From contig JAFTKS010000012.1 in the NCBI GenBank assembly GCA_017453125.1, positions 181,238-245,237 of the forward strand: a stretch of DNA of 64,000 nt, read 5' to 3'. Made by a program: the position numbers and the translations under genes. Source of the stretch: Clostridia bacterium. Lineage in GTDB: Bacteria; Bacillota; Clostridia; Christensenellales; UBA1242. Each line of letters opens with the position of its first letter. Positions within the stretch are counted from its first letter, which is position 1. Positions 58,171 to 64,000 of this stretch are shown here, one piece after another. The notes under the pieces are model-generated. The model ran no database searches. It saw only the letters and a list, made by a program, of their open reading frames with translations, and was not told the origin of the DNA.

Positions 58171-59258
58171 GATATAAATATCTTAGATAACAACAATTCA
58201 ATTAAGTATATGACAACAACCATATAAAATTCGACAAATCTACTCAGAATCAATCCCCAAACAACATACCCTGAGCAGTATAATGTTTCAAATATTAACA
58301 AATACATTAATTCATATATCAACACACTACCACACCAATCAAAGCACGTGTTGATACTTTTAAACACAACATAACTAAGCAATACAGATATAATTATTTT
58401 TCCACCACCAAAATTCAGCAATGAAATTGAGAAATATATTACCAAACACTCGATTACATCTGAAACAAAACATTTAATTATCCCAAACCAAAGAGCTCGT
58501 TTGTTTCTTTTCAAACTAGAAGAATACAAGTACAGCTTATCTATTGTATTTCTAAAACACAACTCATAGTCTTTTATCAGCCTTAGACTATACAGAATCT
58601 TAATTATTTTTGCACAAAATTCAATAATCTTTTCCCTATGTTTATTAAATAATAAATATGGCAACATTGAAACAAAGTTAAATATGTAAGCCACGATTGA
58701 AACAATATATATCCACAATGGAACCATATTTATAAAAAACGCCCCAAACGCAACAAGTCCAACAAACATATACATTAATCTAAAGATTTTAGCACTAATT
58801 TTTTCAGCAAACGTTATTTCCATTGAAATAGAGTCTGCAACACTCGACTCACACAACCTAGACATTTTTACAGCTTCAGCATTATTAAAACCAATTGTAC
58901 AATGATTAAAAAAATCTGATCTAATATTTGAAGACAGTATTGCAAAATATTTTTTTTGCTTCGTTCTTTTTACCAAAACCAAATAATCAAAAAATGATTT
59001 TACAAAATACCCGACTGCTCCCATCAAAATAATTAATAACAATAAATTCTCATTTATGGAGTTCAATACATCTGAAAACAATGCGTTACCGCTACGATTT
59101 CCCACAAAAATCCAACTGAGCGCGAGCGATATTATATCTATAAACAATATGACAAATATTACAAACAAACTTTTTGAAGTTTGCAAAACACTTGCTTTAT
59201 GTCCAAGATATTGAAAATAACTATTCTCATTTTCTTTATAATTTACTTCATTACTCAT
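58152..59258 (-). CDS. Polytopic membrane protein of unknown function
   Basis: A 368-aa protein with about eight hydrophobic helices in three groups. They are separated by a soluble stretch near residues 95-145 (KRTKQKKYFAIL to SMEITFAEK) and another near 210-260 (NKHREKIIEFCAKI to SSLKRNK). A GGGK sequence lies in the fifth or sixth helix region. I see no transporter, flippase or enzyme signature I can defend. The start is probably ATG 59258; the frame is open 11 codons further up to a TTG (59291), with a GAGG 14 nt before the ATG. It lies between sporulation-linked genes and is divergent from yabP, so a sporulation-stage envelope role is a guess. Confidence 0.65.
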   Translation of the reverse strand: MSNEVNYKENENSYFQYLGHKASVLQTSKSLFVIFVILFIDIISLALSWIFVGNRSGNALFSDVLNSINENLLLLIILMGAVGYFVKSFFDYLVLVKRTKQKKYFAILSSNIRSDFFNHCTIGFNNAEAVKMSRLCESSVADSISMEITFAEKISAKIFRLMYMFVGLVAFGAFFINMVPLWIYIVSIVAYIFNFVSMLPYLLFNKHREKIIEFCAKIIKILYSLRLIKDYELCFRNTIDKLYLYSSSLKRNKRALWFGIIKCFVSDVIECLVIYFSISLLNFGGGKIIISVLLSYVVFKSINTCFDWCGSVLIYELMYLLIFETLYCSGYVVWGLILSRFVEFYMVVVIYLIELLLSKIFISKKRVS

Positions 59259-59366
59259 ATTTAATTTTATAACCTCAAAACGCAAGTTCAATATTATTTA
59301 TTATATATTAATCAAATATTAAAAACAATATTTATTCAACAAATAATAATTTTCTCTGCATAACCA

Positions 59367-59395
59367 ACATATATTTCATTTTTTTATCATATAAA
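59367..59395 (+). promoter_or_regulatory. Possible sigma-E-type promoter of yabPQ-divIC
   Basis: ACATATAT (59367-59374) and CATATAAA (59388-59395) with a 13-bp spacer resemble the B. subtilis sigma-E consensus (ATA-type -35, CATACA-type -10). yabP and yabQ are sigma-E dependent in B. subtilis. The match is imperfect in a very AT-rich stretch. Confidence 0.35.
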
Positions 59396-59414
59396 TTTTC
59401 ACAAGGAGAATTAT

Positions 59415-59693
59415 ATGGAAAAATCATCAACAAATCCCGAATTGAGCAAATCAACCGAGAACCTAACATTAACAAATCGAAAAAACTTAAAACTTGAAGG
59501 CATAAACGAAATCGTAAGCACAAGCGAAACTTTTCTTTCGGTAAAACTCAAAGACACTATTCTTTGTATCTCAGGGCAAAATATATCAATTACAAAACTA
59601 GATGTAAATACAGGAATTTTAGAGGCTGATGGAATATTTGAATCAATAAAATACGGAAAACAAGGGAATTTTTTAAAAAGGATCTTTAAATGA
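59415..59693 (+). CDS. yabP: Sporulation protein YabP
   Basis: A 92-aa sporulation protein made in the mother cell, needed for spore cortex/coat assembly in B. subtilis. Conserved features are the N-terminal LTNRKNLKLEGINEI block, the FLSVKLKDTILCISGQNISI block, the LDVNTGILEADG motif and the short C-terminal FLKRIFK. The ATG follows AAGGAGAATTAT, a strong SD. Its stop overlaps the yabQ start (ATGA), the coupling typical of this operon. Confidence 0.95.
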   Translation: MEKSSTNPELSKSTENLTLTNRKNLKLEGINEIVSTSETFLSVKLKDTILCISGQNISITKLDVNTGILEADGIFESIKYGKQGNFLKRIFK

Positions 59694-60055
59694 TAATCAG
59701 CAACTTCCTTCAATTTAAAGACTTTTTTCTAATGTTAGGCATTGGAATTTTATTTGGAATTATATACGATTTACTCAGTACCCTTCCTAACATATTTCAA
59801 AAATTGTGGATTAGAATACTAATAGATTTTATTTTTTCCATTCTATATTGTTTAGGATTCATTATACTTATAAATTTCATAAATCTAGGTGAATTTAGAT
59901 GGTATTTGATTGTTGGATATATTTTAGGAACAATCATTGAACAAATAACTTTAGGAAATTTGTTTGCCAAAGGTGTCAAATATTTGTATAATAAACTAGT
60001 AGTTTGTATGAAAAAATTTAAAAGCACTCGAATTGGAAGGTTTTTGTTAAAATAA
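59690..60055 (+). CDS. yabQ: Sporulation membrane protein YabQ
   Basis: A 121-aa membrane protein needed for spore cortex formation. It has about three membrane helices (near residues 12-33, 40-62 and 70-88), with the LGIGILFGIIYDLL opening and the GEFRWYLIVGYILGTIIEQ block typical of YabQ. It overlaps yabP by four bases and divIC by one base. Confidence 0.95.
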   Translation: MIISNFLQFKDFFLMLGIGILFGIIYDLLSTLPNIFQKLWIRILIDFIFSILYCLGFIILINFINLGEFRWYLIVGYILGTIIEQITLGNLFAKGVKYLYNKLVVCMKKFKSTRIGRFLLK

Positions 60056-60348
60056 TGAGAAACAATCTAAAAACAGTTAAAATTATCACAATAATAACGT
60101 GTATTATAATGTTTGTATGCATTATTCTTTTAACATTTCAATTCATAAAAATCGCCAACCTTAATGAAAAAGAAGAACATTTGTCCTCTTACAGAGAGCA
60201 GTTAGTTCAAGAAATCAACAATTACAACACTTCCAATGATTACTACACCAACAACCGCACAGAATATTTGGAAAATTATGCTAGAGAGTCTCTTGGTTGG
60301 GGACAAAAAGACGATACTTGGTACTCAAGTAAGCCTACAAATTCATAA
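60055..60348 (+). CDS. divIC: DivIC/FtsB-family septum formation protein
   Basis: A 97-aa bitopic division protein with a membrane helix (about residues 9-31), a short periplasmic coiled coil (about 34-58, IANLNEKEEHLSSYREQLVQ) and the family end motif YLENYARESLGWG. DivIC works with FtsL and DivIB in the divisome. It lies directly after yabQ, with TAATG overlap of stop and start, the conserved yabP-yabQ-divIC order. Confidence 0.93.
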   Translation: MRNNLKTVKIITIITCIIMFVCIILLTFQFIKIANLNEKEEHLSSYREQLVQEINNYNTSNDYYTNNRTEYLENYARESLGWGQKDDTWYSSKPTNS

Positions 60349-60383
60349 ATTTTAACATTATTTTAATTAATTTTAAAAATTTG

Positions 60384-60413
60384 TTGACAATCAATATATA
60401 TATATGGTATAAT
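60384..60413 (+). promoter_or_regulatory. Promoter of tRNA-fMet
   Basis: TTGACA (60384-60389), an 18-bp spacer made largely of a TA dinucleotide repeat, and an extended -10 TGGTATAAT (TATAAT at 60408-60413). Confidence 0.8.
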
Positions 60414-60443
60414 TTTTTCGTTATCGACGTATATATATTATAT

Positions 60444-60521
60444 CGCGGGGAGGAGCAGTTCGGTCGCTCGTCGGGCTCATAACCCGAAGGTCGTGTGGTT
60501 CAAATCCCACCCCCGCTACCA
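60444..60521 (+). tRNA. Initiator tRNA-fMet (CAT), CCA encoded
   Basis: The cloverleaf has acceptor CGCGGGG paired with CCCCGC and an unpaired C1-U72, the initiator hallmark. The anticodon stem has three G-C pairs (TCGGG CTCATAA CCCGA). D-stem GAGC/GCTC is intact. The T-arm is odd: GTGTGG before TTCAAAT must pair with CCCAC, which needs a bulged T, so the gene is 78 nt. It is followed by a terminator and a tandem array that repeats its 3' end. Confidence 0.9.
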
Positions 60522-60956
60522 CTCAGAAGTTCCTAAACGAACTTCTTTTTTTTCGCTTTATGGGATTTCAAAAGTCTTTGACTTTTATGACCTTGTCATA
60601 GAACCACACTTCGTTCTGTAGTCGGGTCCCCTTGTTCCTCTCAGAACTTTCCCGACAATTGACGGAACGTTGTTCCTTAATACAAATCCCACCCCCGCTA
60701 CCACTCAGAAGTTTCTAAATGAACTTCTTTTTTTCGCTTTGTGGGATTTCAAAAGTCTTTGACTTTTATGACTTTGTCATAGAACCACACTTCGTTCTGT
60801 AGTCGGGTCCCCTTGTTCCTCTCAGAACTTTCCCGACAATTGACGGAACGCTGTTCCTTAATACAAATCCCACCCCCGCTACCACTCAGAAGTTCCTAAA
60901 CGAACTTCTTTTTTTTCGCTTTATGGGATTTCAAAAGTCTTTGACTTTTATGACCT
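60502..60956 (+). repeat. Tandem array A: tRNA-fMet tail repeats with split antisense T-arm
   Basis: There are 2.5 near-identical units (60502-60683, 182 bp; 60684-60864, 181 bp; 60865-60956, partial). Each begins with the tRNA-fMet sequence from the T-loop to CCA, then a terminator hairpin and T-run. Next comes TGGGATTT (antisense to AAATCCCA), two hairpins (AAAAGTC/GACTTTT and TATGAC/GTCATA), then GAACCACAC (antisense to GTGTGGTTC). The rest of a full unit holds a TCGGG/CCCGA stem with an inner GTTC/GAAC stem, CCGACAATT, a GGAAC/GTTCC stem and CCTTAAT. The third unit stops inside its second hairpin. The array fills the 500 bp between the two Met tRNAs and has no ORF. Confidence 0.9.
60525..60553 (+). 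terminator. Terminator of tRNA-fMet (first copy)
   Basis: The 8-bp stem AGAAGTTC/GAACTTCT (60525-60532 with 60539-60546) is followed by a T-run. Copies recur in the other two repeat units. Confidence 0.88.
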
Positions 60957-60988
60957 CTCTGCAATTTTATATTTTTTACAAAAAACCC

Positions 60989-61018
60989 TTGACAAGTGTT
61001 TACAATTTATTGTAATAT
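60989..61018 (+). promoter_or_regulatory. Promoter of tRNA-Met
   Basis: TTGACA (60989-60994) and TAATAT (61013-61018) have an 18-bp spacer. Confidence 0.7.
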
Positions 61019-61033
61019 ATTTAAGTAATCTTT

Positions 61034-61110
61034 GGCGGCGTAGCTTAGTTGGCTATAGCATTCGGTTCATACCCGAAAGGTCGTAGGTTCGAGTCCCACC
61101 GCCGCTACCA
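61034..61110 (+). tRNA. Elongator tRNA-Met (CAT), CCA encoded
   Basis: A 77-nt cloverleaf with acceptor GGCGGCG/CGCCGCT and anticodon arm TTCGG TTCATAC CCGAA. The overall sequence is like Bacillota elongator tRNA-Met. The T-stem GTAGG/CCCAC has an A51-C63 mismatch where a fully paired stem is normal. A tRNA-Ile with CAT anticodon is less likely given the acceptor and D-arm sequence. Confidence 0.88.
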
Positions 61111-61527
61111 AAACAGACACGTTTTCGTGTCTTTTTTTCGCTTGGGACTCTTTTGACATTCTGTCAAACAAGAGATTTCATCTCTTTGAACCTACGACGT
61201 CGTATGTAGTCTTTACTTACTTTATATACAACTCCAGCTTTTCTTCTTCATATTTTTTACTATCAACAATCTTGTCTTTATCAATGCCGACAATTAACGT
61301 CGTTTCACTCCTTAATGCGAGTCCCACCGCCGCTACCAAAACAGACACGTTTTCGTGTCTTTTTTTTCGCTTGGGACTCTTTTGACATTCTGTCAAACAA
61401 GAGATTTCATCTCTTTAAACCTACGACATCGTATGTTGTCTTTACTTACTTTATATACAACTCCAGCTTTTTTTCTTCATATTTTTTCTATCAACAATCT
61501 TGTCTTTATCAATGCCGACAATTAACG
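61091..61527 (+). repeat. Tandem array B: tRNA-Met tail repeats with split antisense T-arm
   Basis: Two units (61091-61318, 228 bp; 61319-61527) each start with the tRNA-Met sequence from the T-loop to CCA and a terminator hairpin. Next comes TGGGACTC (61143-61150, antisense to GAGTCCCA), then hairpins TTTGACA/TGTCAAA and AGAGAT/ATCTCT, then GAACCTACGAC (61188-61198, antisense to GTCGTAGGTTC). A pyrimidine-rich part follows, then CCGACAATTAACG; the first unit continues to CCTTAAT. The layout equals that of array A. No credible ORF is present, and nothing is recognised in 61528-61598. Confidence 0.9.
61115..61138 (+). terminator. Terminator of tRNA-Met (first copy)
   Basis: The 7-bp stem AGACACG/CGTGTCT with a TTTT loop is followed by a T-run. 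It is repeated in the second unit. Confidence 0.88.
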
Positions 61528-61598
61528 CTTTTCTTTTTTATACCAACGCCCCTACCCACCTAAATATGCCCTATTTTCTTATGTTTTTTACATTTTAT

Positions 61599-61631
61599 CG
61601 ACAAAAAGAGTAGACCAACGTCTACTCTTTT
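61599..61631 (-). terminator. Terminator of tRNA-Glu
   Basis: A perfect 12-bp stem (61604-61615 with 61620-61631) and a CAAC loop are followed by T on the minus strand. Confidence 0.85.
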
Positions 61632-61635
61632 AATT

Positions 61636-61710
61636 TGGTAGTCCCAAGGGGAATCGAACCCCTGTTACCGCCGTGAAAGGGCGATGTCTTAACCGCTTGA
61701 CCATGGGACC
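61636..61710 (-). tRNA. tRNA-Glu (TTC), CCA encoded
   Basis: A 75-nt cloverleaf with anticodon arm CGCCC TTTCACG GCGG(T) and anticodon TTC, T-arm AGGGG TTCGATT CCCCT fully paired, and acceptor GGTCCCA/TGGGACT with a G1-U72 wobble. Unlike the two Met tRNAs, its T-stem is intact and no repeat array follows it. Confidence 0.93.
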
Positions 61711-61731
61711 ACGCTTATTTTGAACAAGGTT

Positions 61732-61760
61732 AGTATAAATGAAAAACTATCACTTGTCAA
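61732..61760 (-). promoter_or_regulatory. Promoter of tRNA-Glu
   Basis: TTGACA (61760-61755) and TATACT (61737-61732) have a 17-bp spacer. Confidence 0.8.
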
Positions 61761-61924
61761 CACTTTTTTGATAAAAAATTATTTTTTTCATTCTTTATGT
61801 GTTTTGTTATCAACCTCTTAAATTCTCAACATTAGTACTTACTTACCACTTTGTAATGAATATCTTTTTGTTATATATATAAAATATAAATAAAAGTTAT
61901 TTTAAATTATATACATAAATTCGT

Positions 61925-61953
61925 TTGGTTGTTTTGTAAGATTGTGCTAGAAT
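61925..61953 (+). promoter_or_regulatory. Candidate promoter of the right-edge secreted protein
   Basis: TTGGTT (61925-61930) and TAGAAT (61948-61953) are separated by 17 bp. The remainder of 61761-62019 is AT-rich with nothing else recognised. Confidence 0.45.
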
Positions 61954-62019
61954 TATTTTGTAGAAATTTGTAAAATATTACTTTGAAATTTACAACATTT
62001 GAAAAATGGAGAAATACAA

Positions 62020-64000
62020 ATGGATTATAGAAAGAAAAAATGGAATAACAAACTAAAGAAATTTTTTATTAGCACCGCTCTTGGCGTTGTTACTTTTTTA
62101 ATTGCAATTCTTGTTGTTCCTATGATACAAGTAAATGCTGCAAATCTAATTGCCACAAGAACAGATTTGGCAAATAACAACATTCACTTTGTTGCAGCAA
62201 AGACGAAAGCAAGAACCGCTGACGAATTACAAGTCGTTCAATACAAAAATAAAAATGGTTCTTTGTATTCTGGTTATGCCTATGCTTATAATAGCAACCG
62301 AACTATTAACTATTACGACGCAAAAACAGGCTCGCTTTCAACTTCTAATAGTGACGTAAATACTGCAATTGCAACAGGCACTTCCCTTCAAGGAGCTACT
62401 ACATATACCAAAATTGATACAGAAGCAGAAGGTCAATATCTAACAGAGGACTTTATACCTGCTAATGCGGAATATTTTGATAATGTAGAAGGAAACAAGG
62501 AGAAAATATTTGGCAATGAAGTTGGCAATAATGACTTTGTTTTATTAAACAATTACAATAGTCATCTTTCAAATCCAGACAACAACACCTCATCATATAA
62601 TACCTACAATGTAGAAAACTTCTATCTTGCTTTTGGTGCACCTTTTAATTCTGACGGTGAAAATACATTGCTTAATAGTGTTGTAGTTACAGCAAGATTG
62701 CTAACAACAACATTAGAAAACAATCAACTTGTAAGCACTACTCATAACCTTGTATTGAATCCATCATCTACTTCAGATATTCCGACCTCTAAAGATGGAC
62801 ACAAAGCACGTTATTGGTCTCAATTCTTTGATCTTAACACACTTACAGCTATCGACGATCAAAAGAATTTCTATAATGTTGATAATCCTCAGGGAAAATA
62901 CGAATTCAAGTTTGAATTCATCACCTACAACAAAGACCTATCAACAAACGCTCAAACAGAATTCAATTATTCTTTCTATCTTCTTGATGGCTCTGAATAT
63001 ACAAAATATCCAACTATTTATAATGCAGATATTCTTAACAATCTCAAAGACGGATCTACAAACGAATATTTCTATAACTTCACCAAAGAAAATCCATACA
63101 TAGAGTATGATCCAACCAAATTTAATTTGAGTTATACAAGAGTAAATAACAAATCTCTTGACAATATTTCTCACACAATCACATCTTATTATTCAGATGA
63201 ATCCTACACTATGACTCAATCAGGTTCTGAAGGTATAAAGTTTACAAAAGGAGTTCTTAAATATTACCAAGGCTCTGCAGAATTCAAAAGAGTTTATATC
63301 TTAACCAACTACAATTCTGCAAAATCTATTGTAGAAACTTCGTATTTATCTGCAAATTCAGCACAAATACCAAACCTACAATTCTCATCAAATACATATG
63401 CAGAATTTGAGAATCACCTAGCACTAGAGAATTTAACATTTGAATACAAAACAACAATGGTTCTAGACGATTCTACTGCTGGAACATATGTTATCAATAC
63501 GTATAAGACAGAGAAATATGCAGAACATTCTTTAACAAGTGATTTTGATACATTCGACATTTCTCAAATTGGTGCTAGAATCGATTCTTATACTTTCAAA
63601 GTAACAAAAAATATCGACAATTCAATTAAGGTTACCACTGAAGACTCTGATAGTAATGTTGTTAATTTTGGAACATATACCGATACAGACAATTTGTTAA
63701 ATCTTGATGTTCAAAATGGAGTAATTGTTGATCTATCCGACTTTTCAATAGAAACCACAATTGACCAACAAAACCCTTCTCAGTCAAAATATACATTGTC
63801 TTCTACTGGAAATGATGAAACAACAAAAACTTATACTTTGACAAAACTTTATTACGTAACCGAATCTATTGACAACGGAAATGAAATTCAAGTTACATAT
63901 AAAGAAACACAAAAAGATATTTCTTTGACTATTGATTCTGGTGCCAAAGTATATGAAATATCAGACCCAGTTAACAACAATATCAAAATTCAATATGTAG
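62020..64000 (+). CDS. Large secreted protein, N-terminal part (runs off the window)
   Basis: The ATG at 62020 follows GGAGAAATACAA, a good SD. The frame stays open to the window edge (660 codons). It begins with a basic N-terminus and signal peptide or anchor (about residues 14-40: KKFFISTALGVVTFLIAILV, then a likely AxA-type site near QVNAAN). The mature part is Asn/Thr/Ser/Tyr-rich, beta-rich and low in Cys, with segments such as FYLAFGAPF, KYEFKFEFITYNKDL and TYTLTKLYYVTESI, and resembles an extracellular repeat protein. It has no lipobox, unlike the two giant lipoproteins. I recognise no domain. It may be a third very large surface protein. Confidence 0.8.
   Translation, partial: MDYRKKKWNNKLKKFFISTALGVVTFLIAILVVPMIQVNAANLIATRTDLANNNIHFVAAKTKARTADELQVVQYKNKNGSLYSGYAYAYNSNRTINYYDAKTGSLSTSNSDVNTAIATGTSLQGATTYTKIDTEAEGQYLTEDFIPANAEYFDNVEGNKEKIFGNEVGNNDFVLLNNYNSHLSNPDNNTSSYNTYNVENFYLAFGAPFNSDGENTLLNSVVVTARLLTTTLENNQLVSTTHNLVLNPSSTSDIPTSKDGHKARYWSQFFDLNTLTAIDDQKNFYNVDNPQGKYEFKFEFITYNKDLSTNAQTEFNYSFYLLDGSEYTKYPTIYNADILNNLKDGSTNEYFYNFTKENPYIEYDPTKFNLSYTRVNNKSLDNISHTITSYYSDESYTMTQSGSEGIKFTKGVLKYYQGSAEFKRVYILTNYNSAKSIVETSYLSANSAQIPNLQFSSNTYAEFENHLALENLTFEYKTTMVLDDSTAGTYVINTYKTEKYAEHSLTSDFDTFDISQIGARIDSYTFKVTKNIDNSIKVTTEDSDSNVVNFGTYTDTDNLLNLDVQNGVIVDLSDFSIETTIDQQNPSQSKYTLSSTGNDETTKTYTLTKLYYVTESIDNGNEIQVTYKETQKDISLTIDSGAKVYEISDPVNNNIKIQYV

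Noticed and set aside
60561..60609. Intron in a tRNA on the minus strand (T-arm interrupted by two hairpins)
   Set aside because: Only the T-arm is present in inverse orientation; there is no anticodon arm or full acceptor, and no group I core.
60502..61527. CRISPR array
   Set aside because: Only two to three long units (about 182 and 228 bp) with no variable spacers; the repeats are tRNA-derived.
61315..61563. 82-codon ORF within array B
   Set aside because: It spans a tRNA tail, a terminator and hairpins, so it is non-coding repeat sequence.
1..64000. Insertion sequences, integrases, phage genes or rRNA
   Set aside because: No transposase, recombinase, capsid or rRNA sequence was recognised on either strand.

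Overview
The window is AT-rich and looks like a chromosomal segment of an endospore-forming, Clostridia-like member of the Bacillota. The evidence is a block of sporulation and division genes (spoIIID, a catalytically complete SpoIIQ-like M23 peptidase, yabP-yabQ-divIC), the rpoBC and str (rpsL-rpsG-fusA) genes, SD-type ribosome binding sites, sigma-A promoters with 17-18 bp spacers, and TAA, TAG and TGA all used as stops.

Layout from left to right. Positions 1-1243 hold the 5' end of fusA, then rpsG and rpsL, all on the minus strand behind their own promoter and a structured leader. Positions 1359-4102 hold four minus-strand genes, three with both a visible promoter and a terminator: a pilin-like two-helix membrane protein whose promoter spacer carries a run of eight G, an orphan HicB-like protein, a membrane-anchored extracellular protein and a 94-residue protein. 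They sit between rpoC and rpsL, which are normally neighbours. rpoC and rpoB follow (4118-11430); rpoB has its own promoter and there is no rplJ/rplL upstream.

Positions 12008-54334 (about 42 kb, two thirds of the window) are two tandem, same-strand giant lipoprotein genes. The first encodes 8749 residues: a lipobox, Ig-like segments, very many GG-[VI]-[VI]-G repeats of the GLUG/beta-solenoid type, and a C-terminal NlpC/P60-like cysteine peptidase domain. The second encodes 4606 residues, then an in-frame TAA, then a further 672 open codons in the same frame. Both have strong promoters and terminators. They look like paralogous cell-surface fibres, one tipped with a predicted cell-wall hydrolase.

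Positions 54521-60348 hold ttcA, spoIIID, acpP, the SpoIIQ-like gene, a small anchored protein, a degenerate polysaccharide deacetylase-like protein, a polytopic membrane protein, and yabP-yabQ-divIC. Positions 60384-61760 hold tRNA-fMet, tRNA-Met and tRNA-Glu. Each of the two Met-type tRNAs is followed by a tandem array of 182- or 228-bp units. Every unit begins with the tRNA's T-loop-to-CCA tail, and the complete units also carry an antisense copy of that tRNA's T-arm, split at the T-loop by two small hairpins. These repeats are the least explained structure here. At the right edge (62020-64000) a large secreted protein begins and runs off the window.
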